A stretch of DNA of 64,000 nt from Ornithinimicrobium sp. F0845 (GCF_023015765.1 NZ_JALKAL010000018.1:27400-91399); one strand, 5' to 3'. Shown: positions 43,249 through 51,768, counted from the stretch's first letter. A program made the numbers and translations. Notes: a model not told the origin generated them from the letters alone.

Positions 43249-43414
43249 CCGGAACCTCCTGTGTGGTGCGAGGGACGTCTTCCCCAACGGCCTGCACACC
43301 ACACGCGATCGGGTGTCGCATCGCGTGACGCGACCCATTGTGCTCTCTTGTCACACGAGTATCAAGTGTCCCGGCGTGCCGCGGTCAGCGACACGCCGCT
43401 GGTGGCCGTCTCGC

Positions 43415-44572
43415 TCAGCCCAGCGGGCCACGCAGCTGGGCCACGGCGAGGGAGTTCCACAGCTCGTGCGACACCTCGTCGTCACGGACCGCGAGCACCG
43501 TGCCGCCCTGGCGGAGCACGCGCACAGCCAGCTGGGAGAGCAGGTCGTAGGCCGTGGCGCCGTCCGGGAGGAACCGCTCGCCGTCGGCCACCCGCTCCAG
43601 GGCACCGCTGACCTCGTCGATGCGCCCGTAGACGTCGACGGTGAAATTGAACAGCAGCGTGTCCACCAGTCCGCGCGTGGCGGCCTTGGAGATGTCCACC
43701 AGGTCGGTGGCGACCAGTCCGCTGGAGACCGTGTCGGCGATCCGTGCCATGCGGGTGTTCACCCGCTCGGCGAAGTGGCGGTCCAGGCCCTGGCGCACCT
43801 GGTCGTCCAGCTGGTCGGCCCCGACACGTTCGGCAGCACCCTGGACCTGGATGACCTCGCGGTCGAACCGGTCGGTGAACTGGCTGAGCAGCGGCTCGGC
43901 CGCGAAGAGGAAGAACGGAGTGTCGGCCCGGACACGACGCCGGTTCAGCTCGGTGGTGACAGCCTCGGCCACGCGGTGCGCGTACTTGTCGAGCAGGGCC
44001 TTCTTGCCCTCGTCCCCGACGAGGCCGCGGTTCTTGTCGCGGCCCCGGATCGTCTCGCGGTTGGTGGCGTCCGCGGCGTCCGTGGGGTAGTCACCCTCCA
44101 GCTCCAGCGGCGCGATCCGCGCGTCGGCGGTGGCGTGCCACAGCTGCCAGCTGTTGGCGGAGAGGGTCAGCGCGTAGGCCTCGTGCGGGTAGGTCACCGA
44201 GCGGAGCAGCTGTCCGAGGTCAAAGTGGTCGGACAGCTGCGACTGCGGCTCCAGCTTGTTGGGGAGCACGAAGACCTCGTTGACCTCCGGCGCCAGGAAG
44301 ATGGCGAGCGAGGATGACAGCTTGCCCCACAGCTCGCTGTCCTCGTCGACGGCCTGCCACTGCCTGCGCAGCGACTCGATCAGGCCGTGCGTGGCACCGT
44401 CCTCCTTGAGGCGCCGCGCGGCCTCGTCGAAGGCGCTCTTGACGGTCGCCTGCGCGACGTTCCGCTCCTGTGGGCTCGGGGAGGTCGGCAGGTAGATGGA
44501 GAGGGCGTGCTCCGTCCGCGCACTCAGCAGGTCGAGGTCGTCGGATGTTGGCAGTTCGTGGTGCGTGGTCAT
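43415..44572 (-). CDS. baeRF-family protein (bacterial archaeo-eukaryotic release factor-like)
   Basis: A 385-residue soluble protein. It begins DDLDLLSARTEHALSIYLPT and contains SLAIFLAPEVNEVFVLPNKL and WQLWHATADARIAPLELEGD. The C-terminal half has TPFFLFAAEPLLSQFTDRF and ends in an L7Ae-like block RVLRQGGTVLAVRDDEVSHE. The order eRF1 domain 1-like, 2-like and 3-like is the baeRF family, possibly subgroup 11. Such proteins are proposed to act on ribosomes or RNA in stress; no direct function is known. A GGGCCCCGC/GCGGGGCC stem sits in its leader at about 44612-44636. Confidence 0.75.
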   Translation of the reverse strand: MTTHHELPTSDDLDLLSARTEHALSIYLPTSPSPQERNVAQATVKSAFDEAARRLKEDGATHGLIESLRRQWQAVDEDSELWGKLSSSLAIFLAPEVNEVFVLPNKLEPQSQLSDHFDLGQLLRSVTYPHEAYALTLSANSWQLWHATADARIAPLELEGDYPTDAADATNRETIRGRDKNRGLVGDEGKKALLDKYAHRVAEAVTTELNRRRVRADTPFFLFAAEPLLSQFTDRFDREVIQVQGAAERVGADQLDDQVRQGLDRHFAERVNTRMARIADTVSSGLVATDLVDISKAATRGLVDTLLFNFTVDVYGRIDEVSGALERVADGERFLPDGATAYDLLSQLAVRVLRQGGTVLAVRDDEVSHELWNSLAVAQLRGPLG

Positions 44573-44767
44573 GCGACAGTCCTTCTCTGAGATGACCGTC
44601 TGGGCCCCGCCGCAGATGTCCGAGCGGGGCCACGCGGCCAGCGGTCCGGATGATTCGTCAGCCTAGTGACCCGCGCGGCGGGTGGACCAGTCGGGGTGCG
44701 CCCGAGGTCCGGCCGGGATCGGGCACCGGCGGGCGCGCCACGAATGCGTGAACTGCGGGAGCGTTGG

Positions 44768-44841
44768 TGGGCCAGCAGGGGCTTGAACCCTGGACCGACG
44801 GATTATGAGTCCGTTGCTCTAACCGGCTGAGCTACTGGCCC
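44768..44841 (-). tRNA. tRNA-Met (CAT anticodon), probably elongator
   Basis: A 74-nt cloverleaf on the minus strand. Acceptor GGGCCAG pairs with CTGGCCC, and the D arm is GCTCAGCCGGTTAGAGC. Anticodon stem ACGGA/TCCGT holds the loop CTCATAA. The T arm is CAGGG-TTCAAGC-CCCTG, with discriminator A and CC encoded. It lacks the unpaired first acceptor position of initiators. A lysidine-modified Ile2 tRNA would have the same CAT anticodon, so Ile is not excluded. Confidence 0.93.
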
Positions 44842-44854
44842 CGTGCGCGGTCGA

Positions 44855-44901
44855 TCCTAACGCGAGCGCGCCGCGCAGCCGGTCGAGGCTGGGCGTTAGG
44901 A
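44855..44901 (+). promoter_or_regulatory. 9-bp inverted repeat upstream of gluA
   Basis: TCCTAACGC (44855-44863) and GCGTTAGGA (44893-44901) are perfect complements 29 bp apart, 67 bp before gluA and just behind the divergent tRNA-Met gene. This could be an operator of the glutamate-uptake operon or a hairpin in a leader transcript. Confidence 0.4.
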
Positions 44902-44967
44902 CTCGATTCGGTTACGGCTGCGTGTATTTGCTACGCGTCTGGGGCCCGGATAAGTAGGGTGCCTGCC

Positions 44968-45741
44968 ATGAGCGAAGACGCCACGGGTTTCCCCGAGCCC
45001 TCCACCGAGCCTCTGGTGGTGCTCGAGAACGTCAACAAGCACTTCGGTGACCTGCACGTTCTCCAGGACATCAACCTGACGGTCCACCGCGGCGAGGTCG
45101 TTGTCGTGATCGGGCCGTCCGGCTCGGGCAAGTCGACCTTGTGCCGCACCATCAACCGCCTGGAGACCTACGAGTCAGGCTCGATCACCATCGGCGGTGA
45201 GACCCTGCCACAGGAGGGCAAGGCGCTCGCCCGGCTCCGCGCCGACGTCGGCATGGTCTTCCAGTCCTTCAACCTGTTTTCGCACAAGACGATCCTCGAG
45301 AACGTCACGATGGGCCCCACCAAGGTCCGCGGCGTCAAGAGCGCCGCCGCCAAAAAGCGAGCCATGGAGCTGCTGGAGAGAGTGGGTGTCGCCCACCAGG
45401 CCGCGAAATATCCTGCCCAGCTCTCCGGTGGTCAGCAGCAGCGCGTGGCGATCGCCAGATCACTGGCCATGGAGCCGACCGTCATGCTCTTCGACGAGCC
45501 GACCTCGGCCCTGGACCCCGAGATGATCAACGAGGTGCTCGACGTGATGGTCGAGCTGGCCAAGTCCGGCATGACGATGATCGTCGTCACCCACGAGATG
45601 GGCTTCGCCCGCAAGGCCGCAGACCGCGTTGTCTTCATGTCCGACGGCGCGATCCTCGAGGAGAACACCCCCGAGGAGTTCTTCACCAACCCCCAGACAG
45701 ATCGCGCCAAGGACTTCCTCGGCAAGATCCTGACCCACTGA
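44968..45741 (+). CDS. gluA: Glutamate/polar amino acid ABC transporter, ATPase
   Basis: A 257-residue ATP-binding subunit. Walker A is GPSGSGKST, the Q-loop is in [12 protein letters not shown], the signature is [17 protein letters not shown], Walker B is [15 protein letters not shown], and the switch His is in VVTHEMGFA. The [13 protein letters not shown] and [12 protein letters not shown] blocks are those of GluA/GlnQ-type polar amino acid importers. It is first in gluABCD. I chose the ATG at 44968; an in-frame GTG at 44959 is possible. The energy coupling serves the permeases GluC and GluD. Confidence 0.94.
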   Translation: MSEDATGFPEPSTEPLVVLENVNKHFGDLHVLQDINLTVHRGEVVVVIGPSGSGKSTLCRTINRLETYESGSITIGGETLPQEGKALARLRADVGMVFQSFNLFSHKTILENVTMGPTKVRGVKSAAAKKRAMELLERVGVAHQAAKYPAQLSGGQQQRVAIARSLAMEPTVMLFDEPTSALDPEMINEVLDVMVELAKSGMTMIVVTHEMGFARKAADRVVFMSDGAILEENTPEEFFTNPQTDRAKDFLGKILTH

Positions 45742-45768
45742 CGCAACACCTACTAAGGAGACGACAGC

Positions 45769-46623
45769 ATGAAGCGCAATCCCTTCCGCCTCATGGCCGT
45801 GCTTGCGGCCGGAGCCCTCATCCTCAGCGCCTGTGGCAGTGACGATGGTGGCGACGACGACGGTGGCACGACGGCCGAGGCCGGCGGTGGCGGCGACGGC
45901 CTGAAGATCGGCATCAAGTTCGACCAGCCGGGTCTGGGGCTGAAGGACGGCGACAACTACGTCGGCATGGACGTCGACGTGGCCCGCGCCGTGGCCGAGA
46001 AGATGGGCTACTCCGAGGACGACATCGAGTTCGTGGAGTCCCCGTCCGCCCAGCGCGAGACCATGCTGCAGGCCGGACAGGTCGACATGATCTTCGCCAC
46101 CTACTCGATCACCGACTCCCGCAAGGAGTCCGTGCAGTTCGCGGGTCCCTACTTCGTCGCCGGTCAGGACCTCCTGGTCGCCCAGGACAGCGACATCGCC
46201 GGCCCGGACGACCTGGACGGCAAGATCCTGTGCTCGGTCACCGGCTCGACCTCCGCCGAGAACGTCAAGGAGGAGGTCCCCGGCGTGCAGTTGCAGGAGT
46301 ACGGCACCTACTCCGAGTGCGTCGAGCAGCTTGCCAACGGCACGATCGACGCCGTGACCACCGACGACGTGATCCTGGCCGGCTTCGCGGCCCAGGACGC
46401 CTTCGCGGGCAAGCTCAAGGTGGTCGGTGCGCCGTTCAGCGAGGAGCTCTACGGCGTCGGCCTCAACCAGGAGGACGACCGCTGCGAGGAGGTCAACGAG
46501 GCCCTCACCGCCCTCTGGGAGGACGGCACGATGGACCAGATCATCGAGGACAACGTCGGCGCCGCCGGCTACACCCCGAACCCCGAGACCAACCCGGCCG
46601 AAGCGGGCGGGCACTGCGCCTGA
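45769..46623 (+). CDS. gluB: Glutamate-binding lipoprotein of the ABC importer
   Basis: A 284-residue solute-binding protein. The lipobox LSAC follows a standard signal peptide (KRNPFRLMAVLAAGALI). An Asp/Gly-rich linker of about 25 residues precedes the two-lobed family 3 fold: GIKFDQPGLGLKDGDNYVGM, FVESPSAQRETMLQAGQVDM and SITDSRKESVQFAGPYFVAG. The later CSVTGSTSAENVK and CVEQLANGTIDAVTTDD Cys residues may form a disulfide. This motif set is characteristic of corynebacterial GluB. A 13-bp stem-loop follows the stop and should leave this subunit more abundant than the permeases. Confidence 0.93.
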   Translation: MKRNPFRLMAVLAAGALILSACGSDDGGDDDGGTTAEAGGGGDGLKIGIKFDQPGLGLKDGDNYVGMDVDVARAVAEKMGYSEDDIEFVESPSAQRETMLQAGQVDMIFATYSITDSRKESVQFAGPYFVAGQDLLVAQDSDIAGPDDLDGKILCSVTGSTSAENVKEEVPGVQLQEYGTYSECVEQLANGTIDAVTTDDVILAGFAAQDAFAGKLKVVGAPFSEELYGVGLNQEDDRCEEVNEALTALWEDGTMDQIIEDNVGAAGYTPNPETNPAEAGGHCA

Positions 46624-46633
46624 TCGGATGACC

Positions 46634-46674
46634 GACCGGCATACTCTCTCGCTCTTCTAGGGAGTATGCCGGTC
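46634..46674 (+). terminator. Intercistronic stem-loop between gluB and gluC
   Basis: GACCGGCATACTC (46634-46646) and GAGTATGCCGGTC (46662-46674) form a perfect 13-bp stem around a 15-nt loop. Both arms contain the AGTATGCC motif. Lying after a binding-protein gene within an operon, it probably attenuates transcription or protects the upstream mRNA. No T-tract follows. Confidence 0.7.
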
Positions 46675-46711
46675 GCACCGGTTCACCGACCACGTCACCT
46701 ACGGGAGTCCC

Positions 46712-47392
46712 ATGACTGAGCTGATCGAGGAGTATCAACTCCTGGCGGCGTTCTGGATGACCATCAAGCTGACCGCCTACTCCGCCGTCATCTCGTTGGT
46801 CCTCGGCACCATCCTGGCGATCATGCGGGTGTCGCCCGTGCGGATCTTCGAGTGGGTCGGCACCACCTATGTGACGCTGCTCCGCAACACGCCCCTGACC
46901 CTGATCGTGCTGTTCTGCAGCCTCGGGCTGTGGGGTCAGCTGGGCATCGAGCTCGCCTCCCGCGAGTCCGACACCTTCATCGTCGACAACGGCTTCCGGC
47001 TGGCGGTGCTCGGTCTGAGCGTCTATCACGCGGCGTTCGTCTGCGAGGCGCTGCGCAGCGGCGTCAACACCATCCCCCTCGGACAGGCCGAGGCGGCCCG
47101 TTCCATCGGACTCACCTTCAGCCAGAGCATGACCCAGGTCATCCTGCCGCAGGCCTTCCGCGGGGCGATCACCCCGCTGGGCAACGTGTTGATCGCACTG
47201 ACCAAGAACACCACTGTCGTCGCGGCCATCGGCGTTGCGGAGACGGCCTACCGGATGAAGGCCATCGCCGAGTTCGAGCCGGCCCTGCTGATGCTCGGGT
47301 TCGCGGTCGTGGCGCTCGGCTTCGTCATCCTGACCCTCCCGATGGGCATGCTGACCAGCTACCTGTCCGCACGACTGGCGGTGAAGCGATGA
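46712..47392 (+). CDS. gluC: Glutamate ABC transporter permease GluC
   Basis: A 226-residue inner-membrane permease with about five helices. The first helix region is FWMTIKLTAYSAVISLVLGT. VTLLRNTPLTLIVLFCSLGL and YHAAFVCEALRSGVNTIPLG lead to the EAA loop GQAEAARSIGLTFSQSMTQV, which contacts the ATPase. The NTPLTL block is the GluC signature. GGGAGT precedes the ATG. Its stop overlaps the gluD start (ATGA), so the two permeases are translationally coupled. Confidence 0.93.
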   Translation: MTELIEEYQLLAAFWMTIKLTAYSAVISLVLGTILAIMRVSPVRIFEWVGTTYVTLLRNTPLTLIVLFCSLGLWGQLGIELASRESDTFIVDNGFRLAVLGLSVYHAAFVCEALRSGVNTIPLGQAEAARSIGLTFSQSMTQVILPQAFRGAITPLGNVLIALTKNTTVVAAIGVAETAYRMKAIAEFEPALLMLGFAVVALGFVILTLPMGMLTSYLSARLAVKR

Positions 47393-48288
47393 GCGACACG
47401 ACCCGCGTCCTGTTCGACGCACCAGGCCCGAAGGCGCGGATGCGGTATCGCATCATGGCCGTCATCGGGGCCCTGATCATCCTCGGCGTGCTCTATGTGG
47501 TCTACGGGCGCCTCGACGAGAAGGGCCAGCTGACCGCAGCGCGCTGGGACTGGATCCTGACGTCCAACGCGTGGACCAACTACCTGTGGCCCGGCATCTG
47601 GGACACGCTGCGGGCCGCCGCGATCTCGATCGTGCTCTCGATGGTCCTGGCACTGGCTCTGGCGATGGCCAGGATGTCCGACCTGGCACCACTGCGGTGG
47701 CTGGCCGGCATCGTCGTGGAGTTCTTCCGCGCCGTCCCGGTGCTGATCATGATGCTGTTCGCGTTCTGGTTCCTCGTGCACCGCGGATGGTTCCCCGACT
47801 CCATCAACCCGCTCATCGGTGTGGTCTTCGGCCTGACGATGTATAACTCGGCGGTCCTGTGCGAGGTGATCCGCAATGGCGTCGCCTCGCTGCCGGCGGG
47901 GCAGCGCGAGGCGGGACTGTCGATTGGCCTCTCCCCGTCCCAGGTGCGCCGGTCGATCCTGATCCCGCAGTCCCTGACGGCGATGCTCCCGACACTGGTC
48001 AGCCAGATCATCGTGATCACCAAGGACACCGCGCTGGGTTATCTCATCCTCTACCCCGAGCTGGTCACCCGTGCGCGCCAGCTGGGGTCGGCCGAGTCCG
48101 CAACCCTGCCCGCGTATGTCGTGGCGGCCGTGCTCTTCATCCTCCTCAATTACGGCCTCAGCAAGGTCGCCGAGGCTGTCGAGAACCGACAGCGCCGACG
48201 GGCGAGGTCCGCAGGAAAGGTGGGCGACGCGGACGCACCTCCCCCGGTGGCTCCGATTCCGGTTGGCCTGGGTGGCGGCGGGGGCTGA
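47389..48288 (+). CDS. gluD: Glutamate ABC transporter permease GluD
   Basis: A 299-residue partner permease. After a hydrophilic N-terminus and one extra helix (MAVIGALIILGVLYVVYGRL) come GIWDTLRAAAISIVLSMVLA, EFFRAVPVLIMMLFAFWFLV, YNSAVLCEVIRNGVASLPAG and the EAA loop GQREAGLSIGLSPSQVRRSI. The C-terminal 40 residues are basic and then Pro/Gly-rich (KVGDADAPPPVAPIPVGLGG), outside the conserved fold. The ATG overlaps the gluC stop. It ends the operon; a 15-bp hairpin follows. Confidence 0.93.
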   Translation: MSDTTRVLFDAPGPKARMRYRIMAVIGALIILGVLYVVYGRLDEKGQLTAARWDWILTSNAWTNYLWPGIWDTLRAAAISIVLSMVLALALAMARMSDLAPLRWLAGIVVEFFRAVPVLIMMLFAFWFLVHRGWFPDSINPLIGVVFGLTMYNSAVLCEVIRNGVASLPAGQREAGLSIGLSPSQVRRSILIPQSLTAMLPTLVSQIIVITKDTALGYLILYPELVTRARQLGSAESATLPAYVVAAVLFILLNYGLSKVAEAVENRQRRRARSAGKVGDADAPPPVAPIPVGLGGGGG

Positions 48289-48313
48289 CCCACACACCGG
48301 GCCACACACCGAG

Positions 48314-48348
48314 GACGACCCGGATCTCGCCACGAGATCCGGGTCGTC
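48314..48348 (+). terminator. Terminator of gluABCD
   Basis: GACGACCCGGATCTC and GAGATCCGGGTCGTC form a perfect 15-bp stem with a 5-nt loop, 25 nt after the gluD stop. The stem is very stable but no T-tract follows, typical of actinobacterial I-shaped terminators. Confidence 0.85.
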
Positions 48349-48386
48349 GTGGGACGCACGCTAGTGCCGCGAGCCATTAACTCGAA

Positions 48387-48746
48387 CTAGTGCCACTTGG
48401 CCAAGTGGCGAGTTGCCACCTGGTGGTCCGCCGTGCGGCTGGCGACGGCGATGACCAGGTCGTACGCGTTGTCGTCGGGTGCCCGAAGATCGATGCCGTT
48501 GAGGCCGTAGAACACGACTACCGCGAGCCATCCCAGCCGTTTGTTGCCATCGACGAGCGGGTGGTTGACGACGATGGACTCCAGGAGCGCGCCGGCCTTG
48601 GCATCGATGTCCGGATAGGCGTCACGTCCGAAGACGCTGGCGCTGGGGCGGTGGGCAGCGGAGTCCAGCAGGCCAAGGTCCTGAATCGGCCCCACGCCCA
48701 GGTCCGCGGCCAGGGCGATCAGGTCCTCCGTGGTCAGATACTCCAA
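48387..48746 (-). CDS. doc: Doc-type Fic-domain toxin
   Basis: A 119-residue Fic protein. The Fic motif is NHPLVDGNKRLGWLA, a Doc variant of HPFxDGNKR, within helices LTTEDLIALAADLGVGPIQD and KAGALLESIVVNHP. P1 phage Doc phosphorylates EF-Tu and halts translation; the same reaction here is inference. The start appears to be TTG at 48746, 3 nt after the stop of a short antitoxin-like frame. The antitoxin is N-terminally truncated, so this toxin may be inactive, weakly translated (TTG), or neutralised elsewhere. Confidence 0.88.
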   Translation of the reverse strand: MEYLTTEDLIALAADLGVGPIQDLGLLDSAAHRPSASVFGRDAYPDIDAKAGALLESIVVNHPLVDGNKRLGWLAVVVFYGLNGIDLRAPDDNAYDLVIAVASRTADHQVATRHLAKWH

Positions 48747-48749
48747 GCG

Positions 48750-48896
48750 TCAGCGTCCGAGACGCTCGAGCAGGTCGGCGTACCGCTCTCGCCCGCGTGC
48801 GGACAGCTCGCGGACACGGTCCTCGTGTCCGCGCCGCGCGGCCGCCTCCCGGATCGCCCGCGCGTGCGCCGCGGTGACGCGCTCGCCTCTGGTGCA
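48750..48896 (-). pseudogene. Truncated antitoxin partner of Doc
   Basis: The frame immediately upstream of doc encodes VTAAHARAIREAAARRGHED and then VRELSARGRERYADLLERLG with a TGA at 48750-48752. It looks like the C-terminal two-thirds of an antitoxin that normally starts with a ribbon-helix-helix segment. Going upstream the frame is closed by TAG at 48897-48899, and no ATG, GTG or TTG occurs in the 48 open codons. The N-terminal DNA-binding part is therefore missing. Confidence 0.6.
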
Positions 48897-48899
48897 CTA

Positions 48900-49072
48900 T
48901 TCGGACCCTTCAGGGGCACCGATGGACACGCGTGCGGAGGGTTCGGCAGGCGCCGGCCCCGCGCCTTGAGCCCCTGGCGTGCCCAGACGCGACCGAGAGG
49001 GGTCAGAGGCAGCTCCTCGGTCGACAGGCAACCAGCTGCGAACGATGGATAGTCGCTGCACTCGAAAGGAGA
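48900..49072. other. Unassigned DNA between the Doc locus and tRNA-Asn
   Basis: About 170 bp with no supported gene. It follows the 3' side of tRNA-Asn, a frequent integration target, and borders the truncated antitoxin, so it may be scar DNA. No att-like repeat of the tRNA 3' end is visible within the window. Confidence 0.4.
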
Positions 49073-49110
49073 AGACCCCCAAACTTGCGTTTCCGCAGTT
49101 CAGGGGCCTT
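49073..49110 (-). terminator. Terminator of tRNA-Asn
   Basis: On the minus strand AGGCCCC and GGGGGTCT bracket an inner GCG-GAAA-CGC tetraloop stem, then TCTTCTCCTTTC follows. This bulged hairpin with a pyrimidine-rich tail starts about 10 nt after the tRNA 3' end. Confidence 0.7.
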
Positions 49111-49119
49111 TTCACGGTG

Positions 49120-49192
49120 CTCCCCCGGTTGGACTCGAACCAACAACCTGCCGGTTAACAGCCGGCTGCTCTGCCAATTGAGCTACAGGGGA
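49120..49192 (-). tRNA. tRNA-Asn (GTT anticodon)
   Basis: A 73-nt cloverleaf on the minus strand. Acceptor TCCCCTG pairs with CGGGGGA with one G-T pair. The D arm is GCTCAATTGGCAGAGC. Anticodon stem GCCGG/CCGGC flanks a CTGTTAA-type loop with anticodon GTT. The T arm is TTGG-TTCGAGT-CCAA, with discriminator G. Confidence 0.96.
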
Positions 49193-49232
49193 AGGTGCCA
49201 CACCCCCAAAGGGGCAGCGAGGAGAGACTCTA

Positions 49233-49766
49233 TCACGCACCGACCGGTGGTAAGCCACTCTGGTCGCGCAGTGTGGCGCGTGCCACGGCGACCTCATCGG
49301 CCAGCTCGGTGTCGTCCGACCGCACCCCCCTGCCGGGTACCACCTGTTCGCGGAGCTCGCGCGTCGCGAGGTCCTTGCGGATCGCGACGCGGGTCTTGCG
49401 GCCGGGCCCGAGGTCGACCTCGCGCACGAGCACGACGCTCGCCTGGACGCGGTCCCGGAATGTGTCGGTGAACAGGCGTGCTCCGCTCCCGGTGAACTTC
49501 CACCGCGCCGGCACGCCCTCCCCCACCCAGGTGACACGCAGCACGTCGGACTCGGGGTCCCAGGCGCCGGCCTCGACCGCCAGCCACGGGTTGGAGAGTA
49601 TGACGTCGCCCCCCTCCGCCACGACGCTTACCTGGGTGCGAGCGGCCAGGACCCAGTCACCGGTGAGCTCGTCCCGGGCGGCGGCGACGAGGCGGTCGCC
49701 GTCGGGCACCCCGGCCTTGAGCACCGCCTCCGGTGGCCTCGCGGATGCGCGGCGTCCCCAGACCAT
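49233..49766 (-). CDS. Conserved protein of unknown function downstream of dnaG
   Basis: About 177 residues, predicted beta-rich and soluble: GDRLVAAARDELTGDWVLAA, TQVSVVAEGGDVILSNPWLA, AGAWDPESDVLRVTWVGEGV and FTDTFRDRVQASVVLVREVD. A protein of this kind follows dnaG in many actinobacteria. I know no function. The ATG at 49766 is 4 nt past the dnaG stop; a GTG at 49787 would overlap dnaG instead. It is probably translated from the dnaG transcript. Confidence 0.75.
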   Translation of the reverse strand: MVWGRRASARPPEAVLKAGVPDGDRLVAAARDELTGDWVLAARTQVSVVAEGGDVILSNPWLAVEAGAWDPESDVLRVTWVGEGVPARWKFTGSGARLFTDTFRDRVQASVVLVREVDLGPGRKTRVAIRKDLATRELREQVVPGRGVRSDDTELADEVAVARATLRDQSGLPPVGA

Positions 49767-49770
49767 CGAC

Positions 49771-51696
49771 TCACTCCATCTGGGCACGCAACCGTGCCCG
49801 CTCGCGATACAGCACGGACAGCTCCTCGGCCAGCGCCCGTTCCTGGTGACTGCCCGGCTCGGCCCGCTGCAGGGCGCTCAGTGCGTCGGCGATGCGCCCG
49901 GCGACACCGGCCTCGACCACGCGGCTCACCAGGGAGTCGACATACCGCCGCGGCGGCAGCCCGCTGGCCGGCTCCAGGGTCACCGGCAGCGCGGCGACCG
50001 CCATCTCGTGGACCAGCGGCCGCGCCTCCTCGCGCGTCGCGCTGGACACGGCGGCGGCCCACCCCTGGCTGCTGAGGGTCCGCGCGGTCGCCAGCCCGCC
50101 CCCGGCTCGCACGCCCTCGAGAACCGCCCGGTGGGCCGGTGCACGGAACCCCTCCGTCGGGATCTCGGCGACGACCTGGTCGTCCAGGGTCGTGGGGTAC
50201 TGCAGCACCACCTGGAGCAGCTGCCGCTCGGCGGCGACCAGCGGGTCCCGCAGGTCGGGCGCGGGCAGCACCGGCACCTGCGGTGGCGCCTCCCCCTGCG
50301 ACGGTCCGGCGGAGGGCTGTGGCGGACGATGGGGGGAGCGCTGGGGTGCCCGGCCGGCCCGGGCCACCTCGGCCCCCACCCGCTCGACCGGCATCCCGAG
50401 CCATCCGGCGACCGTCCGGACATACTCGGGCCGCAGCGCCGAGTCGCGGATGCCCGCCAGGATCGGCGCGGCAGCCCGCATCGCCGAGACGCGCTCCTCT
50501 GCACGGTTCAGGTCGTAGGGAGCGATCGTGGAGCGGACCGCGAACTCGAAGAGCGGCACGGCGCCCTCGACAAGCTCGCGGACCGGCTCATCACCACCGG
50601 ACAGGCGCAGGTCGTTGGGGTCCTGGCCGGCCGGGGCGACCGCGACGTAGGACTGGCTCGCCCAGCGCTGGTCCTCGGCGAAGGCCCGCATCGCGGCCTT
50701 CTGACCGGCGGCGTCACCGTCGAAGGTGAAGACCACGCGGGCCGGGGACAGGCCGGGCTCGTCGCGCAGGATGCGTCGCAGCATCTTGATGTGGTCGACG
50801 CCGAAGGCCGTCCCACACGTGGCGACAGCGGTGTCGACCCCGGCCAGGTGACAGGCCATCACATCGGTGTAGCCCTCCACCACCACCGCGCGGCGCTGCT
50901 CAGCCATCGACTTCTTGGCCAGGTCGAGCCCATAGAGGACGGAGGTCTTGCGGTAGATCGGCGTCTCTGAGGTGTTGAGGTACTTCGCCTGGATCCGGTC
51001 CTCGTCGAAGATCCGCCGTGCCCCGAAGCCGACCGTGTCGCCGGTGATGTCGCGGATCGGCCAGAGCACCCGGCCGCGGAACCGGTCATAGAGCCCCCGG
51101 CTCCCCCGCCCGGAGAGACCACTGATCACCAGCTCGTCGTCGGTGAACTCCTTGGCCCGCAGGTGCCGGGTCAGCGCCTCGCCCGACTGGGGCGCGTAGC
51201 CGACCTGGAAGATGGCCGCATCGTCCAGCCCGAACCCCTTGGCGGCCAGGAAGTCGCGGGCGGTCTGCCCCTCCGGGCTCTCGGCGAACGCGCTCGCATA
51301 GAACTCCGCGGCCGCCCGGTGTGCCTCAACCAGCCGCGCCCGTCGCCCGAGCCCACCCTCGCCGTCGCGACGACCACGCCCGCCGGTGCTCTCGTCATAC
51401 CGCAGCTCCATGCCGAGCTTGCCGGCGAGCCGCTCGACCGACTCCGCGAAGGTCAGGTGGTCGATCTTCATGACGAAGGAGATGACGTCTCCGCCCTCGC
51501 CACAGCCGAAGCAGTGCCAGGCGCCGACGGCCGGCCGCACGTTGAACGACGGGGTCTTCTCGTCGTGGAACGGGCAGAGCCCCTTGAGGGACCCGGTGCC
51601 GCCGGGGCGCAGGGTGACGTGCTCGCGCACGACGTCCTCGATGGAGGTGCGCTCCTTGACGGCCTGCACGTCCTCCGGCCTGATCAGTCCGGCCAC
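49771..51696 (-). CDS. dnaG: DNA primase
   Basis: A 641-residue primase. The N-terminal zinc finger is CPFHDEKTPSF and WHCFGCGEGGDVISF (Cys/His/Cys/Cys). The catalytic core has MSVLYGLDLAKK-like sequence SVLYGLDLAKKSMAEQRRAV, then the TOPRIM motifs VVEGYTDVMACH (Glu) and FTFDGDAAGQKAA (DxD). A Pro-rich linker near residue 445-470 joins the C-terminal DnaB-interaction domain. It synthesises RNA primers at the fork. dgt lies upstream on the same strand, as in other actinobacteria, but about 4.4 kb of other genes separate them here. Confidence 0.96.
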   Translation of the reverse strand: MAGLIRPEDVQAVKERTSIEDVVREHVTLRPGGTGSLKGLCPFHDEKTPSFNVRPAVGAWHCFGCGEGGDVISFVMKIDHLTFAESVERLAGKLGMELRYDESTGGRGRRDGEGGLGRRARLVEAHRAAAEFYASAFAESPEGQTARDFLAAKGFGLDDAAIFQVGYAPQSGEALTRHLRAKEFTDDELVISGLSGRGSRGLYDRFRGRVLWPIRDITGDTVGFGARRIFDEDRIQAKYLNTSETPIYRKTSVLYGLDLAKKSMAEQRRAVVVEGYTDVMACHLAGVDTAVATCGTAFGVDHIKMLRRILRDEPGLSPARVVFTFDGDAAGQKAAMRAFAEDQRWASQSYVAVAPAGQDPNDLRLSGGDEPVRELVEGAVPLFEFAVRSTIAPYDLNRAEERVSAMRAAAPILAGIRDSALRPEYVRTVAGWLGMPVERVGAEVARAGRAPQRSPHRPPQPSAGPSQGEAPPQVPVLPAPDLRDPLVAAERQLLQVVLQYPTTLDDQVVAEIPTEGFRAPAHRAVLEGVRAGGGLATARTLSSQGWAAAVSSATREEARPLVHEMAVAALPVTLEPASGLPPRRYVDSLVSRVVEAGVAGRIADALSALQRAEPGSHQERALAEELSVLYRERARLRAQME

Positions 51697-51768
51697 CGAC
51701 CCTCCTTCCCGGTTGCCGTGAGTCTAGGCCGTCACGGTGTCACGCAGACCGGGTCTTCCCCAACCCGC

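Noticed and set aside
48897..49115. 72-codon minus-strand frame beginning MKRPLNCGNASLGV
   Set aside because: Its first codons are the tRNA-Asn terminator hairpin and the rest has no recognisable signal.
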